A stretch of DNA of 38,909 bases. Source: Rhodococcus sp. (in: high G+C Gram-positive bacteria) (lineage in GTDB: Bacteria; Actinomycetota; Actinomycetes; Mycobacteriales; Mycobacteriaceae). Below, piece by piece: positions 8,701 through 17,013 of this stretch (positions are counted from its first letter, which is position 1; every line of letters starts with the position of its first letter). The DNA lies in NCBI GenBank assembly GCA_004211695.1, contig SEEV01000069.1, positions 1-38,909 of the forward strand, in the 5' to 3' direction. Made by a program: the position numbers and the translations under genes. The notes under the pieces are model-generated. The model saw nothing but the letters and a program-made list of their open reading frames with translations. It ran no database searches and was not told where the DNA came from.

Positions 8701-9205
8701 GACGGCCGAGACGTTCTCGCTGCCGCGGCTGCGTGCCGCGGTCGACGCCGAGAGGGTGCGGATCGGGCTACCCTCGGCATCCGGATTCGTCGCCGTCACG
8801 CGGGCGACGCGGCGGACCCCGACGGACGGAATCGGCGAGGCCACGGCCCAACTCGAGGAGGAGGCGGCAATCGCGATGCTCGTCGCGCAGGGCGACCCCA
8901 TGCAGACGGAACATGCGTGCGACTGGGCGGACGAGTGGGTGCGGACCCTCGACGGGACCGGAAGGCGCAGGGCCGGGCTACAGGCCAGGCGGCTGCTGGT
9001 GTCCTGCCTCTGGGCGGCGGGACGGGGCGAGGAGGCGCAGGCCGCTCTACTGCCCGTGGTGGTGGACTGCGCCCGGCACGATCTGATCCGGTTTCTGCCC
9101 GACGGCGGCCCGAACGTTCTCGCGGTGCTGTCGGCCCTGAGACGGAACGATCATCCGGGCCTGCCGCGGGCGTTCACCGATGCAGTGCTCGCGGCCGCGA
9201 ACTAG
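5777..9205 (+). CDS. PknK-like Ser/Thr kinase fused to a MalT-type ATPase
   Basis: A 1142-residue protein, close to mycobacterial PknK (1110). The N-terminal kinase domain (about 25-280) has the glycine loop GRGGFGVVY (31-39), Lys53, HRDVKPANIL (catalytic Asp147), DFG at 165-167 and an activation loop with TGSPAFTAPE. A STAND/MalT-type ATPase follows, with Walker A APAGFGKSS (369-377) and Walker B VVVIDDW, then a long helical TPR-like region to the end. It has no LuxR-type DNA-binding domain at the C-terminus, as in PknK itself. ATG 5777 is chosen as the first start that fits the kinase N-terminus; GGAGG lies 12 bases upstream, a rather long spacing. Its 3' end overlaps an opposing gene by 32 bases. 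PknK is known as a growth-phase and stress regulator. A role in controlling this island is not shown by the sequence. Confidence 0.9.
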   Translation: MANDDPWATQREPEIATELAAAGFDEAVEIGRGGFGVVYRCLQEDLDRTVAVKVLTSNLDPDNLTRFVREQRAMGRTSGHPNIVAVYQVGVTRSRRPYLVMPYHSFGSLDAQIRRSGPLGWQEVLRLGIKISGALETAHRGGMLHRDVKPANILLTEYDEPQLTDFGIARVSGGFETTAGSITGSPAFTAPEVLEGRPPTVESDVYSLGSTLFCALTGHAAYERRSGEQVVGQFLRISTQAVPDLRDAGIPADVCSAVEHAMARAVEDRPAGAADFGNELRAVERRNGLTVDDMYIPIQRAPAQPHDGAAEATRSRGSGTPYNVRTPPTPPAPVTKFRPPTTTRRLVPRRRLITALRAGRDRRLTLVHAPAGFGKSSLVAQWRDDLVEAGTAVAWLTVDRDDNHLVWFLSHLVEAIRRVRPEVVGELGQALEEHGSMVERFVLTSLINRLHDSEEALVVVIDDWHRITDAGPIDAMTFLLDNGCHHLKIVVASRSRSGLPLSRMRVLDELNEIDSGELAFDFGESQNFLSDRVRVPLNDTEIEQLRDSTDGWIAALQLASLSLREDGSPENLIEQLRSGTDAIGEYLAENVLDALEPEMLDFMLATSVPDKVCGDLASALAGVRDGQAKLEQVAARDLFLGRTGDDRQWYRYHHLFAQILHQRLERDHPGRITDLHLEAHDWFRERHLLGEAVDHLLAAGEPQRAVELLEEDDLYLLDRSQMSTLLCLIAKLPAELVAASPRLQLTIGWANCELQRLELAQAARTRALEQLDGAEMPERRAAQLRVEADVLQGDIEATADRIEGVRGLVAECLAQPAEYHPFVVSMAALLETFVDCYEFRFEDAYRRQSWAAPYHRQNTGPYSVAYGYCFAGLAKFEQLDIGGAMELYRKAFQLVREAANTQSQHARLTRALLAEVHYEQGRIDEAEELINESFDAAALGGATDFMIRHYCLGARIMAVRGDRETAARRLGEGARTAETFSLPRLRAAVDAERVRIGLPSASGFVAVTRATRRTPTDGIGEATAQLEEEAAIAMLVAQGDPMQTEHACDWADEWVRTLDGTGRRRAGLQARRLLVSCLWAAGRGEEAQAALLPVVVDCARHDLIRFLPDGGPNVLAVLSALRRNDHPGLPRAFTDAVLAAAN

Positions 9206-9875
9206 CTCCCTCCGGTGAGCAGAGACGCCACGGCTCGAGCAACGTCTCGAAGTGCGAGCCGGTGAAGTCGTCCGTTCCGACCAGATCCGCCACCGCGAGC
9301 GCCGCAGCCGCATCACGGACCGCGGTGGCGAGATCCGAGCACAGCTGCTCGTCCTCCCGCAGGGTCACCTCGTCCATGTAGCGCCGTTCCCAGGCGGCGT
9401 CCTGGGCGCGATACCAGGACTTGATCCGTCCTGCCGCCCAGGCCGCATCGCGCGCACAGACCCAGGCCGCGAGCCTTGGACGGCTGTCCACGACGTCGCT
9501 CGGCCGCCGCAGTTCTCCGAAGCGGTCGTGCAGGACTGCTGCCGCGTCGAGGGCGTGCATCATGACCTGCGGCCAGTTCGGGCCGAAGGTCTCCTCACAT
9601 TCGTGTTCGGTCACCGCGAACGAATCGAACACGTCGAGTGCGTCGTCCAGGGAGTCCTGCTGCAGGATGTCGGACGCCGGCAGGTCGCGCCGGCTCAGCA
9701 ACTGGAACGCCACGAACGCGTCGCCGCGAACCGGCGCGCAGTGCACGAGGACCTCGAGAACGGAAAAGCCCGTCTCGGGTGCGGAGTCTCCGCGGTCGCG
9801 GTGCCGCCGAATGAACTGTGCGGCGCGAGCGGGCAGAAGCCGAAGTTCGTCGGTGATCACGTCAGCACTCGACAT
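9174..9875 (-). CDS. conserved-looking protein of unknown function
   Basis: A 233-residue acidic, Trp- and Ala-rich soluble protein that I do not recognise. No signal peptide, membrane helix or nucleotide-binding motif is visible. The region around residues 130-170 has a repeated A-A-W and R-R-Y character, suggesting a helical protein. Its ATG (9875) overlaps the end of the serine ammonia-lyase gene by 14 bases on the same strand, so translation is probably coupled and it belongs to the gcvH-like-sdaA operon. Its last 32 bases are antisense to the end of the PknK-like gene. A role in serine or glycine catabolism is suggested only by position. Confidence 0.6.
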   Translation of the reverse strand: MSSADVITDELRLLPARAAQFIRRHRDRGDSAPETGFSVLEVLVHCAPVRGDAFVAFQLLSRRDLPASDILQQDSLDDALDVFDSFAVTEHECEETFGPNWPQVMMHALDAAAVLHDRFGELRRPSDVVDSRPRLAAWVCARDAAWAAGRIKSWYRAQDAAWERRYMDEVTLREDEQLCSDLATAVRDAAAALAVADLVGTDDFTGSHFETLLEPWRLCSPEGASSRPRALHR

Positions 9876-11244
9876 AGTTGACCGGAACGTTGACGGCCAG
9901 GCCGCCGGTCGACGTTTCCTTGTACTTCGACAGCATGTCCGCGCCCGTCGAGCGCATCGTCTCGATCACCTGATCGAGGCTGACCCGGTGGGTGCCGTCG
10001 CCGCGCAGGGCCATGCGAGCGGCGTTGATGGCCTTGCCCGCCGAGATCGCATTGCGTTCGATGCAGGGGATCTGCACCAGACCCTCGATGGGGTCGCAGG
10101 TGAGACCGAGACTGTGCTCCATCGCGATCTCCGCGGCGTTCTCCACCTGTTCGATGGTGCCGCCGAGGATCTCGGCGAGCCCGGCAGCGGCCATGGACGC
10201 CGCGGACCCCACCTCGCCCTGGCAACCGACCTCGGCGCCGGAGATCGACGCGCGCTCCTTGTACAGCGACCCCACGGCTCCGGCGGCCAGGAGGAAGCGG
10301 ATCGCCGTGTCGTCGGGATCCGCCCTCCCCGCCGGCGTGTAGTGGACGGCGTAGTGCAGCACCGCGGGAATGATGCCCGCGGCGCCGTTGGTCGGCGCGG
10401 TGACGATCCGGCCGCCCGACGCGTTCTCCTCGTTGACGGCGAGCGCGACGAGGTTGACCCAGTCCTCGGCGAACGCCGGATCGCGGTGCGGGTCTTCCTG
10501 ATCCAGCCGCAGGTACCAGTCCCGCGCGCGGCGCCGCACGCGCAGAGCGCCGGGAAGGATCCCGTCGCGGGATATCCCGCGCTTCTCGCATTCCACCATG
10601 ACGTCGCGAATGTGGAGGAGTCGTTCGTGGATCTCCGCGGTCGGACGCTGTTCGCGTTCGAATTCGAGCATTACCTCGCTGATGGTGTAGCCGTGGCGGG
10701 CCGCGAGATCCAGGAGTTCCTTCGCCGAGCCGAACGACAGGCCGCCGCTGCTGCCTGCCGGCGGCTCCGCGCTCTCCGCTTCGGTGACGACGAAGCCGCC
10801 GCCGACGGAAAAGTAGGTCTCGCTGTGGATCTCGACGCCCCCGGCGGCGAAGGCGGTGATCGTCATGCCGTTCGGATGCAGCGGCAGGATGGTCAGCGGA
10901 TGGAGGACGATCTCGTCTTCGGCCAGCGCGATGGTGTGCGATCCGCCGATCGTGACGCGGCGGGTGGTCCGCATCTCGTCGAGCCGCCGTTCCATCTCGT
11001 CGGTCTCGATCTTCTCCGGGAAATACCCTTCGAGTCCGAGCAGCACCGCCGACATCGTGCCGTGGCCCGCTCCGGTGGCCGCGAGGGAGCCGTACAGGTC
11101 GACGCGCACATCGGCCACGTCGGTGAGTGCGTCGAGCGCGCGGAGGTCGGCGACGAACCTCGCGGCAGCGCGCATCGGCCCGACGGTGTGGGAACTCGAG
11201 GGGCCGACACCGACGGAGAACAGGTCGAACACACTGATGGTCAT
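9862..11244 (-). CDS. sdaA: L-serine ammonia-lyase, single-chain iron-sulfur type
   Basis: A 460-residue enzyme that converts L-serine to pyruvate and ammonia using a [4Fe-4S] cluster. The N-terminal beta domain starts with [21 protein letters not shown]. The C-terminal alpha domain has the cluster cysteines in [17 protein letters not shown] and [14 protein letters not shown], and the glycine-rich [11 protein letters not shown] loop. The length matches one-chain enzymes such as E. coli SdaA (454). ATG 11244 lies three bases after the stop of the gcvH-like gene, so the two form an operon. In this island it carries out the last step, draining serine made by GlyA from glycine and methylene-THF. 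Confidence 0.95.
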   Translation of the reverse strand: MTISVFDLFSVGVGPSSSHTVGPMRAAARFVADLRALDALTDVADVRVDLYGSLAATGAGHGTMSAVLLGLEGYFPEKIETDEMERRLDEMRTTRRVTIGGSHTIALAEDEIVLHPLTILPLHPNGMTITAFAAGGVEIHSETYFSVGGGFVVTEAESAEPPAGSSGGLSFGSAKELLDLAARHGYTISEVMLEFEREQRPTAEIHERLLHIRDVMVECEKRGISRDGILPGALRVRRRARDWYLRLDQEDPHRDPAFAEDWVNLVALAVNEENASGGRIVTAPTNGAAGIIPAVLHYAVHYTPAGRADPDDTAIRFLLAAGAVGSLYKERASISGAEVGCQGEVGSAASMAAAGLAEILGGTIEQVENAAEIAMEHSLGLTCDPIEGLVQIPCIERNAISAGKAINAARMALRGDGTHRVSLDQVIETMRSTGADMLSKYKETSTGGLAVNVPVNYVEC

Positions 11245-11247
11245 CGG

Positions 11248-11661
11248 TTACACCGCCTCGCTGAGTTCGATGGCGTATTGCGCGGGAGTGAGGAGTCCGT
11301 AGGCCGACGACGTCGGGAGGGGGAGGACCGCGAACAGCCAGCCCCGGTGGAACGGGTCGTCGGCGACGAGTCGCGGATTCGCGAGGGCGTCGGCGTTCGT
11401 GAGGGTGACGAGTCCGCTGATCGGCGCATACACCGTGATCGGAGTGCGGTCCGACGACCACACCAGGGCGCAGGGGGCGCCGGCCTCGATGGTGCTGCGC
11501 ACCGCCGGAAGTTCCAGCCCGACCACCTCGACGTCGTCGAGGGCCGTGTCCGTGACGCCGGCCCGGAGCGGAAAGTCGGAGAAGTTCTGTCCCGGTGCGA
11601 GGGCCAGCCAGCTGTGCATTGCCGTGAACCGTCGATCCGAGGGAATCTTTCGAGCTCTCAT
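11248..11661 (-). CDS. GcvH-like protein lacking the lipoyl lysine
   Basis: A 137-residue protein with the fold signature of the glycine-cleavage H protein: an early FTAMHSWLAL segment, the YAPISGLVTLTNADAL hairpin region, and DDPFHRGWLF. In true H proteins the lipoylated Lys lies six residues before the Tyr of Y-(S/A)-P-(V/I)-S-G (the ESVKAASDIY loop). Here the aligned residue is Arg, codon 11446-11448, inside SSDRTPITVY. Lipoylation at that place is therefore impossible, and a normal role in glycine cleavage is unlikely. No gcvP or gcvT gene is present. ATG 11661 follows AAAGGAAAAGGC; a longer frame upstream has no homology. It is the first gene of the operon with sdaA, under a GntR-type operator. 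Function unknown; a glycine, serine or C1 sensor or scaffold would be speculation. Confidence 0.75.
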   Translation of the reverse strand: MRARKIPSDRRFTAMHSWLALAPGQNFSDFPLRAGVTDTALDDVEVVGLELPAVRSTIEAGAPCALVWSSDRTPITVYAPISGLVTLTNADALANPRLVADDPFHRGWLFAVLPLPTSSAYGLLTPAQYAIELSEAV

Positions 11662-11727
11662 GCCTTTTCCTTTGACAGTCGGGCGTTGTGGTCGCGGACG
11701 TCGCGTGTGATCCAACAGATCGAATAT

Positions 11728-11778
11728 TGATATATCAGTCTGTGTCATAACGGTAGGTCAGGTATCGAGGTGGGTCAA
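11728..11778 (-). promoter_or_regulatory. promoter and TGATATATCA operator of the gcvH-like-sdaA operon
   Basis: Read on the minus strand: TTGACC (11778-11773), a 17-base spacer, TACCGT (11755-11750), then the 10-base palindrome TGATATATCA at 11737-11728. It is one of four such promoter-operator units in the window, and the GntR protein at 19504 is the likely binder. The leader to the gcvH-like ATG is about 80 bases and no riboswitch fold was recognised. Confidence 0.75.
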
Positions 11779-11811
11779 GAGGGATCCGGAGAACGCCCGG
11801 AAACGAAGCGG

Positions 11812-12501
11812 CTACGGCCGGAGGGTCGCGGGCAGCACGCCCTTGAGCGAACTCGTCACGGCGAGTGCTTCGGCGGCCAGGAGGTCGGCCGGCGTGAGAA
11901 GGCGCTCGCGCATCGACCCGCGGTCGAGCTGCCAGGACCGCTCGACACCCGGCAGGCACCCCGACGACAACGGTGGCGTCCACCAGACGCCGTCGATCCG
12001 GGCCGCGAGGTTCGCGATCGTGGTCTCGGTGACGTGCCCGAGTTCGTTGACCAGCACCACGTCGTCGGCCCCGGGATTGCGACGGCGCCTGCGGTCGTAT
12101 CGCTCGCGCAACGTCGTCTTGTGTCCGAGGAGGGCGTCCCGGGAGTCGACGGGTTCGTCGTCGAGCACGAGAGACACCGAGTCGGGTGCGACCGGCGGCC
12201 CGAAGACGTCGACGTCCACACCACCGTCGCGGTGCAGGCGCACGCGGACCCGGGCCGCTCCGACACCCGACAGCCGCTGAGCGAGCCGGCTCCGGACGTC
12301 CGATTCCCGGAACGCGTACCCGAGCACGGCCGCGGAGCGGGCCAGACGTCGCAGGTGACGCTCCACGTGCCGCAGGCCGGTCCGCGGATCGTGATACATC
12401 GTCTCCATCAGTTGTGCATCGGCCAGGTGGACCGCGGCCAGCTGGACCCCGCGGGCGTCGACCGTCGCGAGCCCGGCTGCGGCGGACACGGAGGTGTTCA
12501 C
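11812..12501 (-). CDS. pabC: class IV aminotransferase, PabC-like aminodeoxychorismate lyase
   Basis: A 229-residue fold-type IV PLP enzyme. GHKTTLRERYD contains the probable PLP-binding Lys, and the VNELGHVTETTIANLA and TSSLKGVLPA segments match aminodeoxychorismate lyases and branched-chain aminotransferase relatives. The lyase splits 4-amino-4-deoxychorismate into p-aminobenzoate and pyruvate, feeding dihydropteroate synthase. Its GTG start overlaps the folP stop in a GTGA, so the two are translated together. The pairing with folP strongly favours a role in folate supply over amino-acid transamination. It is somewhat shorter than E. coli PabC (269), mainly at the N-terminus. Confidence 0.75.
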   Translation of the reverse strand: MNTSVSAAAGLATVDARGVQLAAVHLADAQLMETMYHDPRTGLRHVERHLRRLARSAAVLGYAFRESDVRSRLAQRLSGVGAARVRVRLHRDGGVDVDVFGPPVAPDSVSLVLDDEPVDSRDALLGHKTTLRERYDRRRRRNPGADDVVLVNELGHVTETTIANLAARIDGVWWTPPLSSGCLPGVERSWQLDRGSMRERLLTPADLLAAEALAVTSSLKGVLPATLRP

Positions 12502-13397
12502 AGGGCGGAGGCTCGATTCGACACGGGAGTGGAGTGGGCGGGACCACGATATACGAGCGCGCGAAGAATGGACACCGCGTCCACGGTCGCGGCGACGTCG
12601 TGCACGCGGAGGACGGCCGCTCCGTTCTGCGCCGCGATGAGGGCGGCGGCGACCGACCCGGCGAGCCGCTGGTCGATGTCGCGTCCGGTGATCGCGCCCA
12701 GCATGCCCTTGCGGGACAGCCCCGCCATGACCGGCAGACCGAGGTCGGCGATCTGGTGCAGTTCCGACAGCAACTCGAGATTGTGCGTGAGGGTCTTTCC
12801 GAAGCCGAATCCCGGGTCGACGAGGAGGTGCGAGCTCGGTATGCCCGCTTCGAGACACGCGGTGATGCGGGAGACGAGGAATCGCCGGACTTCGCCGACC
12901 ACGTCGGTGTAGGTGGGGGCTTTCTGCATCGACTCGGGGTCGCCCTGCATGTGCATCAGGCACACCGGGACCTGCAGTTCCGCGGCGGCGCGCAGGGCGC
13001 CCCGGACACGGAGTGCGCGGACGTCGTTGATCAGGGTCGCACCCGCGGCGACCGCTTCCCGCATCACCTCCGGGCGGGATGTGTCGACGGAGATGGGGAC
13101 AGCGGTCCGGTGAGCGAGTGCGTCGATGACGGGGACCACGCGGTCGATCTCGTCGGTGACCGACGGCGGCCGCGACCCCGGCCGCGTCGATTCACCGCCG
13201 ACGTCGAGAAGTCCGGCGCCCTCCGCGACGAGCGACAGTCCGTGCTCGACCGCCGCGGAGGTATCGAGGTACCGGCCGCCGTCGGAGAACGAATCGGGTG
13301 TCACGTTCACGATGCCACAGACCACGGGGACGTCGTGGGCGAGCGCGGTGAGCAGGCGGTCGGGGCGGGACGCGATGAGAACAGGGGACGAGGCCAT
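12498..13397 (-). CDS. folP: dihydropteroate synthase
   Basis: A 299-residue TIM-barrel enzyme that joins p-aminobenzoate to the pterin pyrophosphate in folate synthesis. All signature motifs are present in order: GIVNVTPDSFSDGG, DVGGESTRPGS, SVDTSRPEVM, INDVRAL, MHMQGDPESM, DPGFGFGKT and GLSRKG. ATG 13397 is preferred because AAGGAG lies eight bases upstream; the in-frame GTG at 13406 would touch that ribosome site. It lies downstream of soxG in the sarcosine operon, separated by a hairpin, and is coupled to the PabC-like gene. A catabolic-island folP is probably an extra copy that raises the THF pool needed as methyl acceptor; the housekeeping copy is not in this window. Confidence 0.95.
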   Translation of the reverse strand: MASSPVLIASRPDRLLTALAHDVPVVCGIVNVTPDSFSDGGRYLDTSAAVEHGLSLVAEGAGLLDVGGESTRPGSRPPSVTDEIDRVVPVIDALAHRTAVPISVDTSRPEVMREAVAAGATLINDVRALRVRGALRAAAELQVPVCLMHMQGDPESMQKAPTYTDVVGEVRRFLVSRITACLEAGIPSSHLLVDPGFGFGKTLTHNLELLSELHQIADLGLPVMAGLSRKGMLGAITGRDIDQRLAGSVAAALIAAQNGAAVLRVHDVAATVDAVSILRALVYRGPAHSTPVSNRASAL

Positions 13398-13423
13398 CCG
13401 ACGCACTCCTTCCAGAATGGGAT

Positions 13424-13460
13424 CGGTCCGGTGGACGGCGCCATGTCGCCCACCGGACCG
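13424..13460 (-). terminator. hairpin between soxG and folP
   Basis: An 11-base-pair perfect stem (13424-13434 with 13450-13460) with a 15-base loop lies in the 76-base gap between soxG and folP. No U-tract follows. It could be a partial terminator or a message-stabilising end that lowers folP-pabC expression relative to the sox genes. Confidence 0.5.
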
Positions 13461-13473
13461 AGGACTGTCGCGT

Positions 13474-14067
13474 TTACACGGGATCGACGCCGAACTCCTC
13501 GGCGGCGTCGATCAGCCACTCCGCGAGATACCGGGCGAACGAGGCCCGTACCAGGATGCGGTAGTCGGTGCCGGTGTCGTCGAGCGCGATCAGCACGACG
13601 CCGGCGAGACCGAGCATCGTCTGCACGGCCGAACCCTGCCCGAAGACCCTGGGGTGCAGGTCGATCGAGCAGCCCTTGGCGAGGACGTCGCGGGCGTGCG
13701 CTCCGGTGAGCCGGATCGTCGTGCGCTGCGCGGAGACGTCGATCGCGGCGCCGCCGTGCGGGGTCACCGCGGTGCGCAGCGTGTCCTCGAGCTCCTCGGG
13801 GGACTGGGATCGGGTGGTGATCAGCCATTCCTCCGGGCCGAGCCAGACGACGGTGATCGCGCCGCGCTCGACGCGTGTCGACGGTGTCGTGGGCAGGTCG
13901 ACGCCGAGGACGTCGGCCGCCGCCGCGCCGCCGGGGCCGCTCGGGTCGACCCACAGATCGACCGTCGTGACGAACGGTTCCTCGGTGATGCTCACCGAAT
14001 CGGGGAGCACCGAGAACTTCTGGTCCCAGCCGTGCAGGGGGCTGAGGGGAACGAGGGTGTCAGCCAT
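13474..14067 (-). CDS. soxG: sarcosine oxidase gamma subunit
   Basis: A 197-residue protein of the SoxG family, related to the aminomethyltransferase/GcvT fold and part of the heterotetrameric sarcosine oxidase. Recognisable segments are SPLHGWDQKF near the start, VWLGPEEWLI, DVSAQRTTIRLTG and the C-terminal SFARYLAEWLIDAAEEFG. The length is usual for the family (about 190-205). GAAGGAG lies nine bases before ATG 14067. It overlaps the end of soxA by eight bases, the standard arrangement in soxBDAG operons. It is intact, although the complex needs SoxB and SoxD, which are broken upstream. Confidence 0.92.
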   Translation of the reverse strand: MADTLVPLSPLHGWDQKFSVLPDSVSITEEPFVTTVDLWVDPSGPGGAAAADVLGVDLPTTPSTRVERGAITVVWLGPEEWLITTRSQSPEELEDTLRTAVTPHGGAAIDVSAQRTTIRLTGAHARDVLAKGCSIDLHPRVFGQGSAVQTMLGLAGVVLIALDDTGTDYRILVRASFARYLAEWLIDAAEEFGVDPV

Positions 14068-16918
14068 CGCGGCGTGCTCCTTCGGGATCGACGAGAACGG
14101 AACCGGTGACCTCGACGGCCACCAGCTGGCCGTTCACCGGGACGTGCAGGGTGTCACCGACTCGGGCCCGGCCACCCTTGACGAGGGCGAGACCGAACGG
14201 CCGGCCGAGTTCGGCGCTGAGGTAGCTCGACGTGACGTGGCCGAGCATCGGCACCGGCGGGGGCGGCAGGACGCCGTCGGAGATCTCTTCGATGATCTGC
14301 GCGCCCTCGGGCAGCACGGTCTGCTTGTCGAGGGGCAGCAGCCCGACGAACTGCTTGCGCAGCGGGTTCTGGTTCTCCTCACGGGAGAAGGAGCGCTTCC
14401 CGATGAAGTCGGGCTTCTTCTTCGACACCGCCCAGCTCATCCCGAGGTCCTGCGGGGTGACCGTGCCGTCGGTGTCCTGACCGATGATCGGGTAGCCCTT
14501 CTCCGCGCGGAGCACGTGCATCGTCTCGGTGCCGTACGGGGTGATGTCGAACTTTTCACCCGCAGCGATGAGGCGCGCCCACACGGCGGGCGCATGCCAG
14601 CCGTTGACGTTGACCTCGAAGGCGAGTTCGCCGGAGAAGCTGATCCGCGCGACCCGCACGTGCACGCCGCCGAGGGACGTGTCGCGCCAGGCCATGAACG
14701 GGAAGGCGTCGTTGCTGACGTCGAGGTCGGGGAAGACCTCCCCGATCACGTCGCGCGAGCGCGGCCCCACGACCGGGAAGGTGGCCCACTGTTCGGTGAC
14801 CGAGGTGAGGCGGACCCTCAGGTGCGGCCATTCGGTCTGGAGCCATTCCTCCATCCAGTCGAGGATCTTCGCGGCGCCACCGGTGGTGGTGAAGACCTGG
14901 AACCGGTCGTCGGCCAGGCGCATCACGGTGCCGTCGTCGATGACCATGCCGTCGACGCCGCACATGACGCCGTAGCGGACCATGCCGACCTTGAGGGTGC
15001 TCATCATGTTCGTGTAGATCATGTCGAGCAGCACCCCGGCGTCGGGACCCTGGACGTCGATCTTGCCGAGGGTGGAGCCGTCGAGGATGCCGATGCTGCG
15101 GCGCACCGCGGCGCACTCGCGCAGCACCGCCGCGTCCATGTCTTCCCCGGGGAGCGGGTAGAAGCGGGGACGCTTCCACTGGCCGACGTCCTCGAACACG
15201 GCGCCGCGGCCGACGTGCCAATCGTGCAGTGCCGTCACCCGTTCGGGGTCGAAGAGGGCGCCGCGACTGCGGCCGGCGAGGGCGGCGAACGCGACCGGGG
15301 TGTACGGCGGGCGGAACGTGGTGGTGCCCAGCGTCTCGATCGGCCTGCCCAGCAGTTCGGCGGTGATACCGGACGAGATGACGCCCGACGTCTTGCCCTG
15401 GTCGTGTGCGGTGCCGATGGTCGTGTAGCGCTTGATGTGCTCCATCGAGGTCATGCCGGCGCCCACCGCGCGGGAGAGGTCGGCGACCGTGGCGTCACGC
15501 TGCACGTCGACGAACTGGCTGTCCTCACCGGCGACGTCCGGCACCCGCCACAGCACCAGCGGTGCGGACGATGCGGAGTCGGCTGCGGTCGTCACGTCGA
15601 TCGTCCGGGCGGGGACGGCGTAGCCCAGCGCGCCCATGATCGCCTGCCCGGCGTTCTGCCCGTCGCGCAGACAGCCATCCAGGTCGAAGATTCCGTTGGC
15701 GGACCCGGCGACCGAGACACCGTCGAGGGTCTCTCCGGGGACGAACGCGCCGAGGTTCTCGTCGTAGCGGAGCTTGCCGCGGGCCTGGCTGAACAGGTGC
15801 ACGGCCGGGTTCCAGCCGCCGCTGACCAGCAGGACGTCGCAGGCGAGGGGAAGTGCGGTACCGGTGTTTTCGCGCTGGGAGACGACGGCGTGGCTGATTC
15901 GGCCGTTGCCGCGAGTACCCGACACCACAGACCCGGTGCGGACGGCGATGCCCCGCTTGTCGCATTCGGCCTGCCAGCGGGCGGGTGCCTGATCGCGGGC
16001 CTCGACGATCGCGTTGATGCGGACACCGGCGTCGTGCAGGTCGATCGCGGCTTCGTACGCGCTGTCGTTGGTGGTGAACACGACGGCCTGCTCGCCGACC
16101 TTGACACCGTAGCGGTGCAGGAAGGTGCGGGCGCCGTGCGCGAGCATGATGCCGGGGCGGTCGTTGTCGGTGAAGACGACGGGACGCTCGTGCGCCCCGG
16201 CCGCGACGAGGATGTGCCGGGCCCGGATCCGCCACACGCGTTGGCGGCTCAGCGCCGCCGGTGCCTCGACGCCGAGGTGGTCGGTGCGACGCTCGAGTGC
16301 GAGGACGAAACCGTCGTCGTAGTTGCCGAACGCGGTGGTGCGCTGCAGGTGCAGCACATCCGGGTAGGTGGCGAGCTCGGCGACCGCGGCCGCGACCCAG
16401 TCGAGGGCGGGGGCCCCGTCGATGAGGTCGGTGGACCCGAGGAGGTCTCCGCCGGCCTCGTTCTGCTCGTCGACGATCACCACCCGCGCGCCCGCCCGGG
16501 CGGCGGTGAGAGCCGCGGCGAGACCCGCCGGGCCGGCGCCGGCGACGAGCAGGTCGGTGTGGACGTGCGTGGCGTCGTACTTCGCCGAATCGGCGATCGT
16601 GGCAAGACGTCCCTGACCGGGGATGCCGCGGGCGACGAGACCGTCGAACAGTTCGATGGTGGTGGCGAGCAGCATCGGCTCGGGGAACGGCTCCTCGATC
16701 TGCACGAGGCCGCCCGTGTCCTCCGCCCACGCCGCGGTGATGCCGCGGGGCCGGCCCAGTTTGATGCTGGTGGTGATCTGGTGGACGCCGTTGGCCAGCA
16801 ACGCCGAGCCGAGGGTGTCGCCGGCGTGGCCGGTCAGTTCCCGGCCCTCGAAGGTGAAGGTGTAGGAGGTGTCGCGGTCGATGCGACCGCCCTGCGGGGT
16901 GCGGAAGGGTGCGTTCAC
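14060..16918 (-). CDS. soxA: sarcosine oxidase alpha subunit
   Basis: The 952-residue alpha subunit carries an N-terminal ferredoxin-like segment ([20 protein letters not shown]), a Rossmann domain binding FAD/NAD ([21 protein letters not shown], quoted in part, near residues 165-185) and a C-terminal GcvT-like domain (about 570-950) that passes the oxidised methyl group to THF as methylene-THF. Length is close to family norms (about 965-1000). The GTG start at 16918 overlaps the soxD stop in GTGA, which confirms the start. No frameshift is seen within it. Long antisense reading frames here are by-products of GC bias. In the complete enzyme, electrons from sarcosine pass through SoxB flavins to oxygen, giving H2O2 and glycine. 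Confidence 0.95.
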   Translation of the reverse strand: MNAPFRTPQGGRIDRDTSYTFTFEGRELTGHAGDTLGSALLANGVHQITTSIKLGRPRGITAAWAEDTGGLVQIEEPFPEPMLLATTIELFDGLVARGIPGQGRLATIADSAKYDATHVHTDLLVAGAGPAGLAAALTAARAGARVVIVDEQNEAGGDLLGSTDLIDGAPALDWVAAAVAELATYPDVLHLQRTTAFGNYDDGFVLALERRTDHLGVEAPAALSRQRVWRIRARHILVAAGAHERPVVFTDNDRPGIMLAHGARTFLHRYGVKVGEQAVVFTTNDSAYEAAIDLHDAGVRINAIVEARDQAPARWQAECDKRGIAVRTGSVVSGTRGNGRISHAVVSQRENTGTALPLACDVLLVSGGWNPAVHLFSQARGKLRYDENLGAFVPGETLDGVSVAGSANGIFDLDGCLRDGQNAGQAIMGALGYAVPARTIDVTTAADSASSAPLVLWRVPDVAGEDSQFVDVQRDATVADLSRAVGAGMTSMEHIKRYTTIGTAHDQGKTSGVISSGITAELLGRPIETLGTTTFRPPYTPVAFAALAGRSRGALFDPERVTALHDWHVGRGAVFEDVGQWKRPRFYPLPGEDMDAAVLRECAAVRRSIGILDGSTLGKIDVQGPDAGVLLDMIYTNMMSTLKVGMVRYGVMCGVDGMVIDDGTVMRLADDRFQVFTTTGGAAKILDWMEEWLQTEWPHLRVRLTSVTEQWATFPVVGPRSRDVIGEVFPDLDVSNDAFPFMAWRDTSLGGVHVRVARISFSGELAFEVNVNGWHAPAVWARLIAAGEKFDITPYGTETMHVLRAEKGYPIIGQDTDGTVTPQDLGMSWAVSKKKPDFIGKRSFSREENQNPLRKQFVGLLPLDKQTVLPEGAQIIEEISDGVLPPPPVPMLGHVTSSYLSAELGRPFGLALVKGGRARVGDTLHVPVNGQLVAVEVTGSVLVDPEGARRDG

Positions 16919-17013
16919 GATATCGTCGGCTTCTGCTCGTCCAAGCGGTAGACGCTGTGGAATCGGTAGGTGGCGGTGTCGCGTACGGCGTTGAACCAGC
17001 GCCGGCAGCCGGC
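16915..17013 (-). pseudogene. soxD: sarcosine oxidase delta subunit, C-terminal remnant
   Basis: Thirty-two codons ending at TGA 16917-16915 read the C-terminus of SoxD, including [12 protein letters not shown] and the tail Y-R-L-D-E-Q-K-P. SoxD normally has about 90-100 residues and binds zinc through Cys residues near its N-terminus; that half is absent. The remnant begins directly where soxB homology stops and is in a different frame from soxB, so there is no start codon for it. The overlap of its stop with the soxA GTG is still the native one. This is the downstream side of a deletion. Confidence 0.85.

Noticed and set aside
13398-13406. GTG 13406 as the folP start
   Set aside because: It lies directly against the AAGGA ribosome site; ATG 13397 has normal spacing.
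13568-16951. An 1127-codon plus-strand frame antisense to soxG and soxA
   Set aside because: Same cause: the minus strand encodes well-conserved SoxG and SoxA; the plus-strand product has no family resemblance.
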